Made by a program: the position numbers and the translations under genes
Source: Sipunculus nudus
Taxonomy: Eukaryota; Annelida; Sipuncula; Golfingiida; Sipunculidae
Direction: 5' to 3'
Length of the DNA: 64,000 nt
Assembly: GCA_026874595.1 (NCBI GenBank)
Contig: CM049309.1
Coordinates: 24,989,033-25,053,032, forward strand
The notes under the pieces: model-generated
What the model was told of the DNA's origin: nothing
The model's input: the letters and a program-made list of their open reading frames with translations, nothing else
The model's database searches: none
Shown here: positions 11,081-23,702 of the stretch, piece after piece
Layout: each line of letters starts with the position of its first letter
How positions within the stretch are numbered: position 1 is the first letter of the stretch

Positions 11081-14000
11081 AGTTGGACCATTGCTGCTGA
11101 CTGAAGGCCCCTCTAGCAGGACCTTTGCTGCTGACTGAGGACCCCTCTAGTTGGACCTTTGCTGCTGACTGATGGCCCCCTCTAGTTGGACCATTGCTGC
11201 TGACTGATTGCCCTCTCTAGTTGGACCATTGCAGTTGACTGATGGCCCCCTCTAGTTGGAATATTGCTGCTGAATGAGGGCCCCTCTAGTTGGACCATTG
11301 CTGCTGACTGATGCCCCCCCCCTCCCAGTTGGACCATTGCTGCTGACTGAGGGCCCCTCTAGTTGGACCTTTGCTGCTGACTGAGAGCCCCCCCCCTCCT
11401 AGTTGGACCATTGCTGCTGACTGATGGCCCCCTCTGGTTGGACCATTACTGCTGACTGATGGCCCCCTCTAGTTGGACCATTGCTGCTGACTGATGCCCC
11501 CTCTAGTTGGACCATTGCTGCTGTCTGATGGCCCCCTCTAGTTGGACCATTGCTGCTGTCTGATGGCCCCTTCTAGTTGGACCATTGCTGCTGACTGATG
11601 CCCCCCCCCTAGGTGGACCATGGCTGCTGACTGATGCCCCCCCCCCCTGCTTGGACCATTGCTGCTGACTGAAGGCCCCTCTAGCTGGACCTTTGCTGCT
11701 GACTGAGGGCCACTCTAGTTGGACCACTGCTGCTGACTCAGAGCCCCCCCTAGTTGGACCATTGCTGCTGACTGATGCCCCCCCCCCCAGTTGGACCATT
11801 GCCGCTGACTGAAGGCCCCTCTAGTTGGACCTTTGCTGCTGACTGAGTGCCCCCCCCCCCTAGTTGGACCATTGCTGCTGACTGATGGCCCCCTCTAGTT
11901 GGACCATTGCTGCTGACTGATGGCCCCTCTAGTTGGACCATAGCTGCTGACTGAGAGCCCCCCCCCCCCCCAGTTGGACCATTGCTACTGACTGATGGCC
12001 CCCTCTAGTTGGACCATTGCTGCTGACTGATGGCCCCCTCTAGTTGGACCATTGCTGCTGACTGAGGGCCTCTCTAGCTCGACCTTTGCTGCTGACTGAG
12101 GGCCCCTCTAGCTGGACCTTTGCTGCTGACTGAGGGCCCCCTCTAGTTGAACCATTGCTGCTGAATGAGGGCCCCTCTAGTTGGACCATTGCTGCTGACT
12201 GATGGCCCCCTCTAGTTGGACCATTGCTGCTGACTGAGGGCCCCTCTAGTTGGACCTTTGCTGCTGACTGAGAGCCCCCCCCCCCTAGTTTGACCATTGC
12301 TGCTGACTGATGGCCCCCTCTAGTTGGACCATTACTGCTGACTGATGGCCCCCTCTAGTTGGACCATTGCTGCTGACTGATGGCCCCCTCTAGTTGGACC
12401 TTTGCTGCTGAATGAGGGCCCCTCTAGTTGGACCATTGCTGCTGACTGATGGCCCCCTCTAGCTGGAACATTGCTGCTGAATGATGGCCCCCTCTAGTTT
12501 GACCACTGCTGCTGACTGAGGGCCCCTCTAGCTGGACCTTTGCTGCTGACTGAGGGCCCCCTCTAGTTGGACCATTGCTGCTGTCTGATGGCCCCCTCTA
12601 GTTGGACCATTGCTGCTGACTGATGCCCCCCCCCCCCCCAGTTGGACCATTGCTGCTGACTGAAGGCCCCTCTAGCTGGACCTTTGCTGCTGACTGAGGG
12701 CCACTCTAGTTGGACCTCTGCTGCTGACTCAGAGCCCCCCCTAGTTGGACCATTGCTGCTGACTGATGCCCCCCCCCCAGTTGGACCATTGCTGCTGACT
12801 GAAGGCCCCTCTTGTTGGACCTTTGCTGCTGACTGAGTGCCCCCCCCCCCCAGTTGGACCATTGCTGCTGACTGATGGCCCCCTGTAGTTGGACCATTGC
12901 TGCTGACTGATGGCCCCTCTAGTTGGACCATAGCTGCTGACTGAGAGCCCCCCCCCCCTAGTTGGACCATTGCTGCTGACTGAAGGCCCCTCTAGCTGGA
13001 CCTTTGCTGCTGACTAAGGGCCACTCTAGTTGGACCTTTGCTGCTGAATGATAGCCCCCCCCCCCAGTTGGACCATTGCTGCTGACTGAGAGCCCCCCCC
13101 CCTAGTTGGACCATTGCTACTGACTGATGCCCCCTCTAGTTGGACCATTGCTGCTGTCTGATGGCCCCCTCTAGTTGGACCATTGCTGCTGTCTGATGGC
13201 CCCTTCTAGTTGGACCATTGCTGCTGACTGATGCCCCCCCCCTAGTTGGACCATTGCTGCTGACTGATGCCCCCCCCCTGCTTGGACCATTGCTGCTGAC
13301 TGAAGGCCCCTCTAGCTGGACCTTTGCTGCTGACTGAGTTCACTCTAGTTGGACCTCTGCTGCTGACTCAGAGCCCCCCCTAGTTGGACCATTGCTGCTG
13401 ACTGATGCCCCCCCCCCCCCCCAGTTGGACCATTGCTGCTGACTGAAGGCCCCTCTAGTTGGACCTTTGCTGCTGACTGAGTGCCCCCTCTAGTTGGACC
13501 ATAGCTGCTGACTGAGGGCCCCCTAGTTGGACCATTGCTGCTGACTGATGGCCCCCTCTAGTTGGACCATTGCTGCTGACTGATGGCCCCCTCTAGTTGG
13601 ACCATTGCTGCTGACTAATGCCCTCCCCCACACTAGTTGGACCATTGCTGCTGACTGAAGGCCCCTCTAGCAGGACCTTTGCTGCTGACTGAGGACCCCT
13701 CTAGTTGGACCTTTGCTGCTGACTGATGGCCCCCTCTAGTTGGACCATTGCTGCTGACTGATTGCCCCCTCTAGTTGGACCATTGCAGTTGACTGATGGC
13801 CCCCTCTAGTTGGAATATTGCTGCTGAATGAGGGCCCCTCTAGTTGGACCATTGCTGCTGACTGATGCCCCCCCCTCCCAGTTGGACCATTGCTGCTGAC
13901 TGAAGGCCCCTCTAGCTGGACCTTTGCTGCTGACTGAGGGCCCCTCTAGTTGGACCTTTGCTGCTGACTGAGAGCCCCCCCCTCCTAGTTGGACCATTGC

Positions 14001-17000
14001 TGCTGACTGATGGCCCCCTCTAGTTGGACCATTACTGCTGACTGATGGCCCCCTCTAGTTGGACCATTGCTGCTGACTGATGCCCCCTCTAGTTGGACCA
14101 TTGCTGCTGTCTGATGGCCCCCTCTAGTTGGACCATTGCTGCTGTCTGATGGCCCCTTCTAGTTGGACCATTGCTGCTGACTGATGCCCCCCCCCCCCCT
14201 AGGTGGACCATGGCTGCTGACTGATGCCCCCCCCCCCCTGCTTGGACCATTGCTGCTGACTGAAGGCCCCTCTAGCTGGACCTTTGCTGCTGACTGAGGG
14301 CCACTCTAGTTGGACCACTGCTGCTGACTCAGAGCCCCCCCTAGTTGGACCATTGCTGCTGACTGATGCCCCCCCCCAGTTGGACCATTGCCGCTGACTG
14401 AAGGCCCCTCTAGTTGGACCTTTGCTGCTGACTGAGTGCCCCCCCCCTAGTTGGACCATTGCTGCTGACTGATGGCCCCCTCTAGTTGGACCATTGCTGC
14501 TGACTGATGGCCCCTCTAGTTGGACCATAGCTGCTGACTGAGAGCCCCCCCCCCCCCCCCAGTTGGACCATTGCTACTGACTGATGGCCCCCTCTAGTTG
14601 GACCATTGCTGCTGACTGATGGCCCCCTCTAGTTGGACCATTGCTGCTGACTGAGGGCCTCTCTAGCTCGACCTTTGCTGCTGACTGAGGGCCCCTCTAG
14701 CTGGACCTTTGCTGCTGACTGAGGGCCCCCTCTAGTTGAACCATTGCTGCTGAATGAGGGCCCCTCTAGTTGGACCATTGCTGCTGACTGATGGCCCCCT
14801 CTAGTTGGACCATTGCTGCTGACTGAGGGCCCCTCTAGTTGGACCTTTGCTGCTGACTGAGAGCCCCCCCCCCCCCTAGTTTGACCATTGCTGCTGACTG
14901 ATGGCCCCCTCTAGTTGGACCATTACTGCTGACTGATGGCCCCCTCTAGTTGGACCATTGCTGCTGACTGATGGCCCCCTCTAGTTGGACCTTTGCTGCT
15001 GAATGAGGGCCCCTCTAGTTGGACCATTGCTGCTGACTGATGGCCCCCTCTAGCTGGAACATTGCTGCTGAATGATGGCCCCCTCTAGTTTGACCACTGC
15101 TGCTGACTGAGGGCCCCTCTAGCTGGACCTTTGCTGCTGACTGAGGGCCCCCTCTAGTTGGACCATTGCTGCTGTCTGATGGCCCCCTCTAGTTGGACCA
15201 TTGCTGCTGACTGATGCCCCCCCCCCTAGTTGGACCATTGCTGCTGACTGAAGGCCCCTCTAGCTGGACCTTTGCTGCTGACTAAGGGCCACTCTAGTTG
15301 GACCTTTGCTGCTGAATGATAGCCCCCCCCAGTTGGACCATTGCTGCTGACTGAGAGCCCCCCCCCTAGTTGGACCATTGCTGCTGACTGATGCCCCCTC
15401 TAGTTGGACCATTGCTGCTGTCTGATGGCCCCCTCTAGTTGGACCATTGCTGCTGTCTGATGGCCCCTTCTAGTTGGACCATTGCTGCTGACTGATGCCC
15501 CCCCCCCCCTAGTTGGACCATTGCTGCTGACTGATGCCCCCCCCCCCCCTGCTTGGACCATTGCTGCTGACTGAAGGCCCCTCTAGCTGGACCTTTGTTG
15601 CTGACTGAGTTCACTCTAGTTGGACCTCTGCTGCTGACTCAGAGCCCCCCCCCCTAGTTGGACCATTGCTGCTGACTGATGCCCCCCCCCCAGTTGGACC
15701 ATTGCTGCTGACTGAAGGCCCCTCTAGTTGGACCTTTGCTGCTGACTGAGTGCCCCCTCTAGTTGGACCATAGCTGCTGACTGAGGGCCCCCTCTAGTTG
15801 GACCATTGCTGCTGACTGATGGCCCCCTCTAGTTGGACCATTGCTGCTGACTGATGGCCCCCTCTAGTTGGACCATTGCTGCTGACTAATGCCCTCCCCC
15901 CCACTAGTTGGACCATTGCTGCTGACTGATGGCCCCTCTAGCTGGACCTTTGCTGCTGACTGAGGACCCCTCTAGTTGGACCTTTGCTGCTGACTGATGG
16001 CCCCCTCTAGTTGGACCATTGCTGCTGACTGATTGCCCCCTCTAGTTGGACCATTGCAGCTGACTGATGGCCCCCTCTAGTTGGAATATTGCTGCTGAAT
16101 GAGGGCCCCTCTAGTTGGACCATTGCTGCTGACTGATGCCCCCCCCCTCCCAGTTGGACCATTGCTGCTGACTGAAGGCCCCTCTAGCTGGACCTTTGCT
16201 GCTGACTGAGGGCCCCTCTAGTTGGACCTTTGCTGCTGACTGAGAGCCCCCCCCCTCCTAGTTGGACCATTGCTGCTGACTGATGGCCCCCTCTAGTTGG
16301 ACCATTACTGCTGACTGATGGCCCCCTCTAGTTGGACCATTGCTGCTGACTGATGCCCCCTCTAGTTGGACCATTGCTGCTGTCTGATGGCCCCCTCTAG
16401 TTGGACCATTGCTGCTGTCTGATGGCCCCTTCTAGTTGGACCATTGCTGCTGACTGATGCCCCCCCCCTAGGTGGACCATGGCTGCTGACTGATGCCCCC
16501 CCCCCCCCCTGCTTGGACCATTGCTGCTGACTGAAGGCCCCTCTAGCTGGACCTTTGCTGCTGACTGAGGGCCACTCTAGTTGGACCACTGCTGCTGACT
16601 CAGAGCCCCCCCTAGTTGGACCATTGCTGCTGACTGATGCCCCCCCCCCCCAGTTGGACCATTGCCGCTGACTGAAGGCCCCTCTAGTTGGACCTTTGCT
16701 GCTGACTGAGTGCCCCCCCCCTAGTTGGACCATTGCTGCTGACTGATGGCCCCCTCTAGTTGGACCATTGCTGCTGACTGATGGCCCCTCTAGTTGGACC
16801 ATAGCTGCTGACTGAGAGCCCCCCCCCCAGTTGGACCATTGCTACTGACTGATGGCCCCCTCTAGTTGGACCATTGCTGCTGACTGATGGCCCCCTCTAG
16901 TTGGACCATTGCTGCTGACTGAGGGCCTCTCTAGCTCGACCTTTGCTGCTGACTGAGGGCCCCTCTAGCTGGACCTTTGCTGCTGACTGAGGGCCCCCTC

Positions 17001-17700
17001 TAGTTGAACCATTGCTGCTGAATGAGGGCCCCTCTAGTTGGACCATTGCTGCTGACTGATGGCCCCCTCTAGTTGGACCATTGCTGCTGACTGAGGGCCC
17101 CTCTAGTTGGACCTTTGCTGCTGACTGAGAGCCCCCCCCCCCTAGTTTGACCATTGCTGCTGACTGATGGCCCCCTCTAGTTGGACCATTACTGCTGACT
17201 GATGGCCCCCTCTAGTTGGACCATTGCTGCTGACTGATGGCCCCCTCTAGTTGGACCTTTGCTGCTGAATGAGGGCCCCTCTAGTTGGACCATTGCTGCT
17301 GACTGATGGCCCCCTCTAGCTGGAACATTGCTGCTGAATGATGGCCCCCTCTAGTTTGACCACTGCTGCTGACTGAGGGCCCCTCTAGCTGGACCTTTGC
17401 TGCTGACTGAGGGCCCCCTCTAGTTGGACCATTGCTGCTGTCTGATGGCCCCCTCTAGTTGGACCATTGCTGCTGACTGATGCCCCCCCCCCCCAGTTGG
17501 ACCATTGCTGCTGACTGAAGGCCCCTCTAGCTGGACCTTTGCTGCTGACTGAGGGCCACTCTAGTTGGACCTCTGCTGCTGACTCAGAGCCCCCCCTAGT
17601 TGGACCATTGCTGCTGACTGATGCCCCCCCCCCCCCCAGTTGGACCATTGCTGCTGACTGAAGGCCCCTCTTGTTGGACCTTTGCTGCTGACTGATGGCC
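11081..17700. repeat. 2.3-2.6 kb higher-order module, three copies
   Basis: The unique landmark aggtggaccatggctg occurs at 11611, 14201 and 16470, 2590 and 2269 bp apart. Around each one the same ordered markers appear: ggaatatt upstream (11258, 13812, 16083), and downstream gctactgactgatgg, an agtttgaccattgc unit and the tagctggaacattg unit. The first two copies share the rare agcaggacc variant (11115 and 13669), which the third lacks, so copies one and two are closer relatives. C-tract lengths differ at matching positions. Confidence 0.8.
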
Positions 17701-18960
17701 CCCTCTAGTTGGACCATTGCTGCTGACTGATGGCCCCCTCTAGTTGGACCATTGCTGCTGACTGAGGGCCTCTCTAGCTCGACCATTGCTGCTGACTGAT
17801 GGCCCCCTCTAGTTGGACCATTCCTGCTGACTAATGCCCTCCCCCCCACTAGTTGGACCATTGCTGCTGACTGAAGGCCCCTCTAGCTGGACCTTTGCTG
17901 CTGACTGAGGACCCCTCTAGTTGGACCTTTGCTGCTGACTGATGGCCCCCTCTAGTTGGACCATTGCTGCTGACTGAGGGCCCCCTCTAGTTGGACCATT
18001 GCTGCTGACTGATGGCCCCCTCTAGTTGGACCATTGCTGCTGACTGATGGCCCCCTCTAGTTGGACCATTGCTGCTGACTAATGCCCTCCCCCCCACTAG
18101 TTGGACCATTGCTGCTGACTGAAGGCCCCTCTAGCTGGACCTTTGCTGCTGACTGAGGACCCGTCTAGTTGGACCTTTGCTGCTGACTGATGGCCCCCTC
18201 TAGTTGGACCATTGCTGCTGACTGATTGCCCCCTCTAGTTGGACCATTGCAGCTGACTGATGGCCCCCTCTAGTTGGAATATTGCTGCTGAATGAGGGCC
18301 CCTCTAGTTGGACCATTGCTGCTGACTGATGCCCCCCCCCCCTCCCAGTTGGACAATTGCTGCTGACTGAAGGCCCCTCTAGCTGGACCTTTGCTGCTGA
18401 CTGAGGGCCCCTCTAGTTGGACCTTTGCTGCTGACTGAGAGCCCCCCCTCCTAGTTGGACCATTGCTGCTGACTGATGGCCCCCTCTAGTTGGACCATTA
18501 CTGCTGACTGATGGCCCCCTCTAGTTGGACCATTGCTGCTGACTGATGCCCCCTCTAGTTGGACCATTGCTGCTGTCTCATGGCCTCCTCTAGTTGGACC
18601 ATTGCTGCTGTCTGATGGCCCCTTCTAGTTCGACCATTGCTGCTGACTGATGCCCCCCCCTAGTTGGACCATTGCTGCTGACTGATGCCCCCCCCCCCCT
18701 GCTTGGACCATTGCTGCTGACTGAAGGCCCCTCTAGCTGGACCTTTGCTGCTGACTGAGGGCCACTCTAGTTGGACCTCTGCTGCTGACTCAGAGCCCCC
18801 CCTAGTTGGACCATTGCTGCTGACTGATGCCCCCCCCCCCAGTTGGACCATTGCCGCTGACTGAAGGCCCCTCTAGTTGGACCTTTGCTGCTGACTGAGT
18901 GCCCCCCCCCTAGTTGGACCATTGCTGCTGACTGATGGCCCCCTCTAGTTGGACCATTGC
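17701..18960. repeat. Array segment with a seven-unit local duplication
   Basis: The unit carrying tgactaatgccctc occurs at 17828 and again at 18076, 248 bp (about seven units) apart. Each copy is followed by the gaggacccctctag unit. A second marker set (gtctcatggcctcc and cttctagttcgacc) occurs near 18575-18635 and returns near 28641, 33871 and 35432. Confidence 0.7.
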
Positions 18961-20600
18961 TGCTGACTGATGGCCCCTCTAGTTGGACCATAGCTGCTGA
19001 CTGAGAGCCCCCCCCCCCCCCCAGTTGGACCATTGCTGCTGACTGATGGCCCCCTCTAGTTGGACCATTGCTGCTGACTGATGGCCCCCTCTAGTTGGAC
19101 CATTGCTGCTGACTGAGGGCCTCTCTAGCTCGACCTTTGCTGCTGACTGAGGGCCCCTCTAGCTGGACCTTTGCTGCTGACTGAGGGCCCCCTCTAGTTG
19201 AACCATTGCTGCTGAATGAGGGCCCCTCTAGTTGGACCATTGCTGCTGACTGATGGCCCCCTCTAGTTGGACCATTGCTGCTGACTGATGGCCCCTCAGT
19301 TGAACCTTTGCTGCTGACTGAGGGGCCCCTAGCTAAACCTTTTCCTACTGACTGATGGCCCCTCTAGTTGGACCATTGCTGCTGACTGAGAGCCCCCCCC
19401 CCCCAGTTGGACCATTGCTGCTGACTGATGGCCCCCTCTAGTTGGACCATTGCTGCTGACTGATGGCCCCCTCTAGTTGGACCATTGCTGCTGACTGAGG
19501 GCCTCTCTAGCTCGACCTTTGTTGCTGACTGAGGGCCCCTCTAGCTGGATCTTTGCTGCTGACTAAGGGCCCCCTCTAGTTGGACCATTGCTGCTGACTG
19601 ATGGCCCCTCTAGTTGGACCTTAGCTGCTGACTGAAGGCCCCTCTAGTTGGACCTTCTCTGTTGACTGAGGGCCCCTCTAGTTGGACAATTGCTGCTGAT
19701 TGAGCGCCACTCCAGTTGGACCTTTGCTGCTGACTGTGGGCCCCCCTAGTTGGACAATTCCTGCTGACTGAGGGCCCCTCTAGTTTGACCTTTGCTGCTG
19801 ATTGAGGGCCCCTCAGTTGACCTTTGCTGCTGACTGAGGGCTCCTTTATCTGGACCTTTGCTGCTGACTGAGGGCCACTCTAGTTGGACCTCTGCTGCTG
19901 ACTCAGAGCCCCCCCTAGTTGGACCATTGCTGCTGACTGAAGGCCCCTCTAGCTGGACCTTTGCTGCTGACTGAGGGCCACTCTAGTTGGACCTCTGCTG
20001 CTGATTCAGAGCCCCCCCTAGTTGGACCATTGCTGCTGACTGATACCCCCCCCCCAGTTGGACCATTGCTGCTGACTGAAGGCCCCTCTAGTTGGACCTT
20101 TGCTGCTGACTGAGTGCCGCCCCCCCAGTTGGACCATTGCTGCTGACTGATGGCCCCCTCTAGTTGTACCATTGCTGCTGACTGATGGCCCCTCTAGTTG
20201 GACCATAGCTGCTGACTGAGAGCCCCCCCCCCCAGTTGGACCATTGCTGCTGACTGATGGCCCCCTCTAGTTGGACCATTGCTGCTGACTGATGGCCCCC
20301 TCTAGTTGGACCATTGCTGCTGACTGAGGGCCTCTCTAGCTCGACCATTGCTGCTGACTGATGGCCCCCTCTAGTTGGACCATTGCTGCTGACTAAAGCC
20401 CTGCCCCCCACTAGTTGGACCATTGCTGCTGACTGAAGGCCCCTCTAGCTGGACCTTTGCTGCTGACTGAGGACCCCTCTAGTTGGACCTTTGCTGCTGA
20501 CTGATGGCCCCCTCTAGTTGGTCCATTGCTGCTGACTGATTGCCCCCTCTAGTTGGACCATTGCAGCTGACTGATGGCCCCCTCTAGTTGGAATATTGCT
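18961..20600. repeat. Module copy A of a pair 16.86 kb apart
   Basis: Carries private variants shared with 35.9-37.5 kb: ctggatctttgctg (ggatcttt at 19548 and 36411) and gagtgccgccccccc (ccgc at 20117 and 36980). Both pairs are exactly 16,863 bp apart; the gattcaga variant is at 20003 and 36867. Both copies run through the aggggcccctagctaaacc and gagcgccactcc units. Sharing rare mutations at a constant offset shows common descent of these blocks. Confidence 0.8.
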
Positions 20601-23600
20601 GCTGAATGAGGGCCCCTCTAGTTGGACCATTGCTGCTGACTGATGCCCCCCCCTCCCAGTTGGACCATTGCTGCTGACTGAAGGCCCCTCTAGCTGGACC
20701 TTTGCTGCTGACTGAGGGCCCCTCTAGTTGGACCTTTGCTGCTGACTGAGAGCCCCCCCCCTTAGTTTGACCATTGCTGCTGACTGATGGCCCCCTCTAG
20801 TTGGACCATTACTGCTGACTGATGGCCCCCTCTAGTTGGACCATTGCTGCTGACTGATGGCCCCCTCTAGTTGGACCTTTGCTGCTGAATGAGGGCCCCT
20901 CTAGTTGGACCATTGCTGCTGACTGATGGCCCCCTCCAGCTGGAACATTGCTGCTGAATGATGGCCCCCTCTAGTTTGACCACTGCTGCTGACTGAGGGC
21001 CCCTCTAGCTGGACCTTTGCTGCTGACTGGGGGCCCCCTCTAGTTGGACCATTGCTGCTGAATGAGGGCCCCTCTAGTTGGACCATTGCTGCTGACTGAT
21101 GGCCCCCTCTATTTGGACCATTGCTGCTGAGTGATGGCCCCCTCTAGTTGGACCATTGCTGCTGTCTGATGGCCCCCTCTAGTTGGACCATTGCTGCTGA
21201 CTGATGCCCCCCCCCCCCCAGTTGGACCATTGCTGCTGACTGAAGGCCCCTCTAGCTGGACCTTTGCTGCTGACTAAGGGCCACTCTAGTTGGACCTTTG
21301 CTGCTGAATGACAGCCCCCCCCAGTTGGACCATTGCTGCTGACTGAGAGCCCCCCCCCCAGTTGGACCATTGCTGCTGACTGATGCCCCCTCTAGTTGGA
21401 CCATTGCTGCTGTCTGATGGCCCCCTCTAGTTGGACCATTGCTGCTGTCTGATGGCCCCTTCTAGTTGGACCATTGCTGCTGACTGAAGGCCCCTCTAGC
21501 TGGACCTTTGCTGCTGACTGAGTTCACTCTAGTTGGACCTCTGCTGCTGACTCAGAGCGCCCCCCCCTAGTTGGACCATTGCTGCTGACTGATGCCCCCC
21601 CCCCAGTTGGACCATTGCTGCTGACTGAAGGCCCCTCTAGTTGGACCATTGCTGCTGACTGATTGCCCCCTCTAGTTGGACCATTGCAGCTGACTGATGG
21701 CCCCCTCTAGTTGGAATATTGCTGCTGAATGAGGGCCCCTCTAGTTGGACCATTGCTGCTGACTGATGCCCCCCCCCTCCCAGTTGGACCATTGCTGCTG
21801 ACTGAAGGCCCCTCTAGCTGGACCTTTGCTGCTGACTGAGGGCCCCTCTAGTTGGACCATTGCTGCTGACTGATGGCCCCCTCCAGCTGGAACATTGCTG
21901 CTGAATGATGGCCCCCTCTAGTTTGACCACTGCTGCTGACTGAGGGCCCCTCTAGCTGGACCATTACTGCTGACTGATGGCCCCCTCTAGTTGGACCATT
22001 GCTGCTGACTGATGGCCCCCTCTAGTTGGACCTTTGCTGCTGAATGAGGGCCCCTCTAGTTGGAGGATTGCTGCTGACTGATGGCCCCCTCTAGCTGGAA
22101 CATTGCTGCTGAATGATGGCCCCCTCTAGTTTGACCACTGCTGCTGACTGAGGGCCCCTCTAGCTGTACCTTTGCTGCTGACTGAGGGCCCCCTCTAGTT
22201 GGACCATTGCTGCTGAATGAGGGCCCCTCTAGTTGGACCATTGCTGCTGACTGATGGCCCCCTCTATTTGGACCATTGCTGCTGACTGATGGCCCCCTCT
22301 AGTTGGACCATTGCTGCTGTCTGATGGCCCCCTCTAGTTGGACCATTGCTGCTGACTGATCCCCCCCCCCCCCTAGTTGGACCATTGCTGCTGACTGAAG
22401 GCCCCTCTAGCTGGACCTTTGCTGCTGACTAAGGGCCACTCTAGTTGGACCTTTGCTGCTGAATGATATCCCCCCCCAGTTGGACCATTGCTGCTGACTG
22501 AGAGCCCCCCCCCCTAGTTGGACCATTGCTGCTGACTGATGCCCCCTCTAGTTGGACCATTGCTGCTGTCTGATGGCCCCCTCTAGTTGGACCATTGCTG
22601 CTGTCTGATGGCCCCTTCTAGTTGGACCATTGCTGCTGACTGATGCCCCCCCCTAGTTGGACCATTGCTGCTGACTGATGCCCCCCCCTGCTTGGACCAT
22701 TGCTGCTGACTGAAGGCCCCTCTAGCTGGACCTTTGCTGCTGACTGAGGGCCACTCTAGTTGGACCTCTGCTGCTGACTCAGAGCCCCCCCTAGTTGGAC
22801 CATTGCTGCTGACTGATGCCCCCCCCCCCCCAGTTGGACCATTGCCGCTGACTGAAGGCCCCTCTAGTTGGACCTTTGCTGCTGACTGAGTGCCCCCCCC
22901 CTAGTTGGACCATTGCTGCTGACTGATGGCCCCCTCTAGTTGGAGCATTGCTGCTGACTGATGGCCCCTCTAGTTGGACCATAGCTGCTGACTGAGAGCC
23001 CCCCCCCCCCCAGTTGGACCATTGCTGCTGACTGATGGCCCCCTCTAGTTGGACCATTGCTGCTGACTGATGGCCCCCTCTAGTTGGACCATTGCTGCTG
23101 ACTGAGGGCCTCTCTAGCTCGACCTTTGCTGCTGACTGAGGGCCCCTCTAGCTGGACCTTTGCTGCTGACTGAGGGCCCCCTCTAGTTGAACCATTGCTG
23201 CTGAATGAGGGCCCCTCTAGTTGGACCATTGCTGCTGACTGATGGCCCCCTCTAGTTGGACCATTGCTGCTGACTGAGGGCCTCTCTAGCTCGACCTTTG
23301 CTGCTGACTGAGGGCCCCTCTAGCTGGACCTTTGCTGCTGACTAAGGGCCCCCTCTAGTTGGACCATTGCTGCTGACTGATGGCCCCTCTAGTTGGACCA
23401 TTGCTGCTGACTGATGGCCCCCTCTAGTTGGACCATTACTGCTGACTGATGGCCCCCTCTAGTTGGACCATTGCTGCTGACTGATGCCCCCTCTAGTTGG
23501 ACCATTGCTGCTGTCTGATGGCCCCCTCTAGTTGGACCATTGCTGCTGTCTGATGGCCCCTTCTAGTTGGACCATTGCTGCTGACTGATGCCCCCCCTAG

Positions 23601-23702
23601 TTGGACCATTGCTGCTGACTGATGCCCCCCCCCCCCTGCTTGGACCATTGCTGCTGACTGAAGGCCCCTCTAGCTGGACCTTTGCTGCTGACTGAGGGCC
23701 AC
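20601..23702. repeat. Array segment between module pairs
   Basis: Ordinary array containing the ggaatatt marker at 20590 (its left edge) and 21713. It also has the ordered run ctagctggaacattg, aatgatgg, agtttgaccactgc and ctatttggacc that follows this marker elsewhere. Part of the module between 21640 and 22020 is shortened compared with other copies, as the 1123 bp marker spacing shows. No non-array sequence was seen. Confidence 0.7.
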
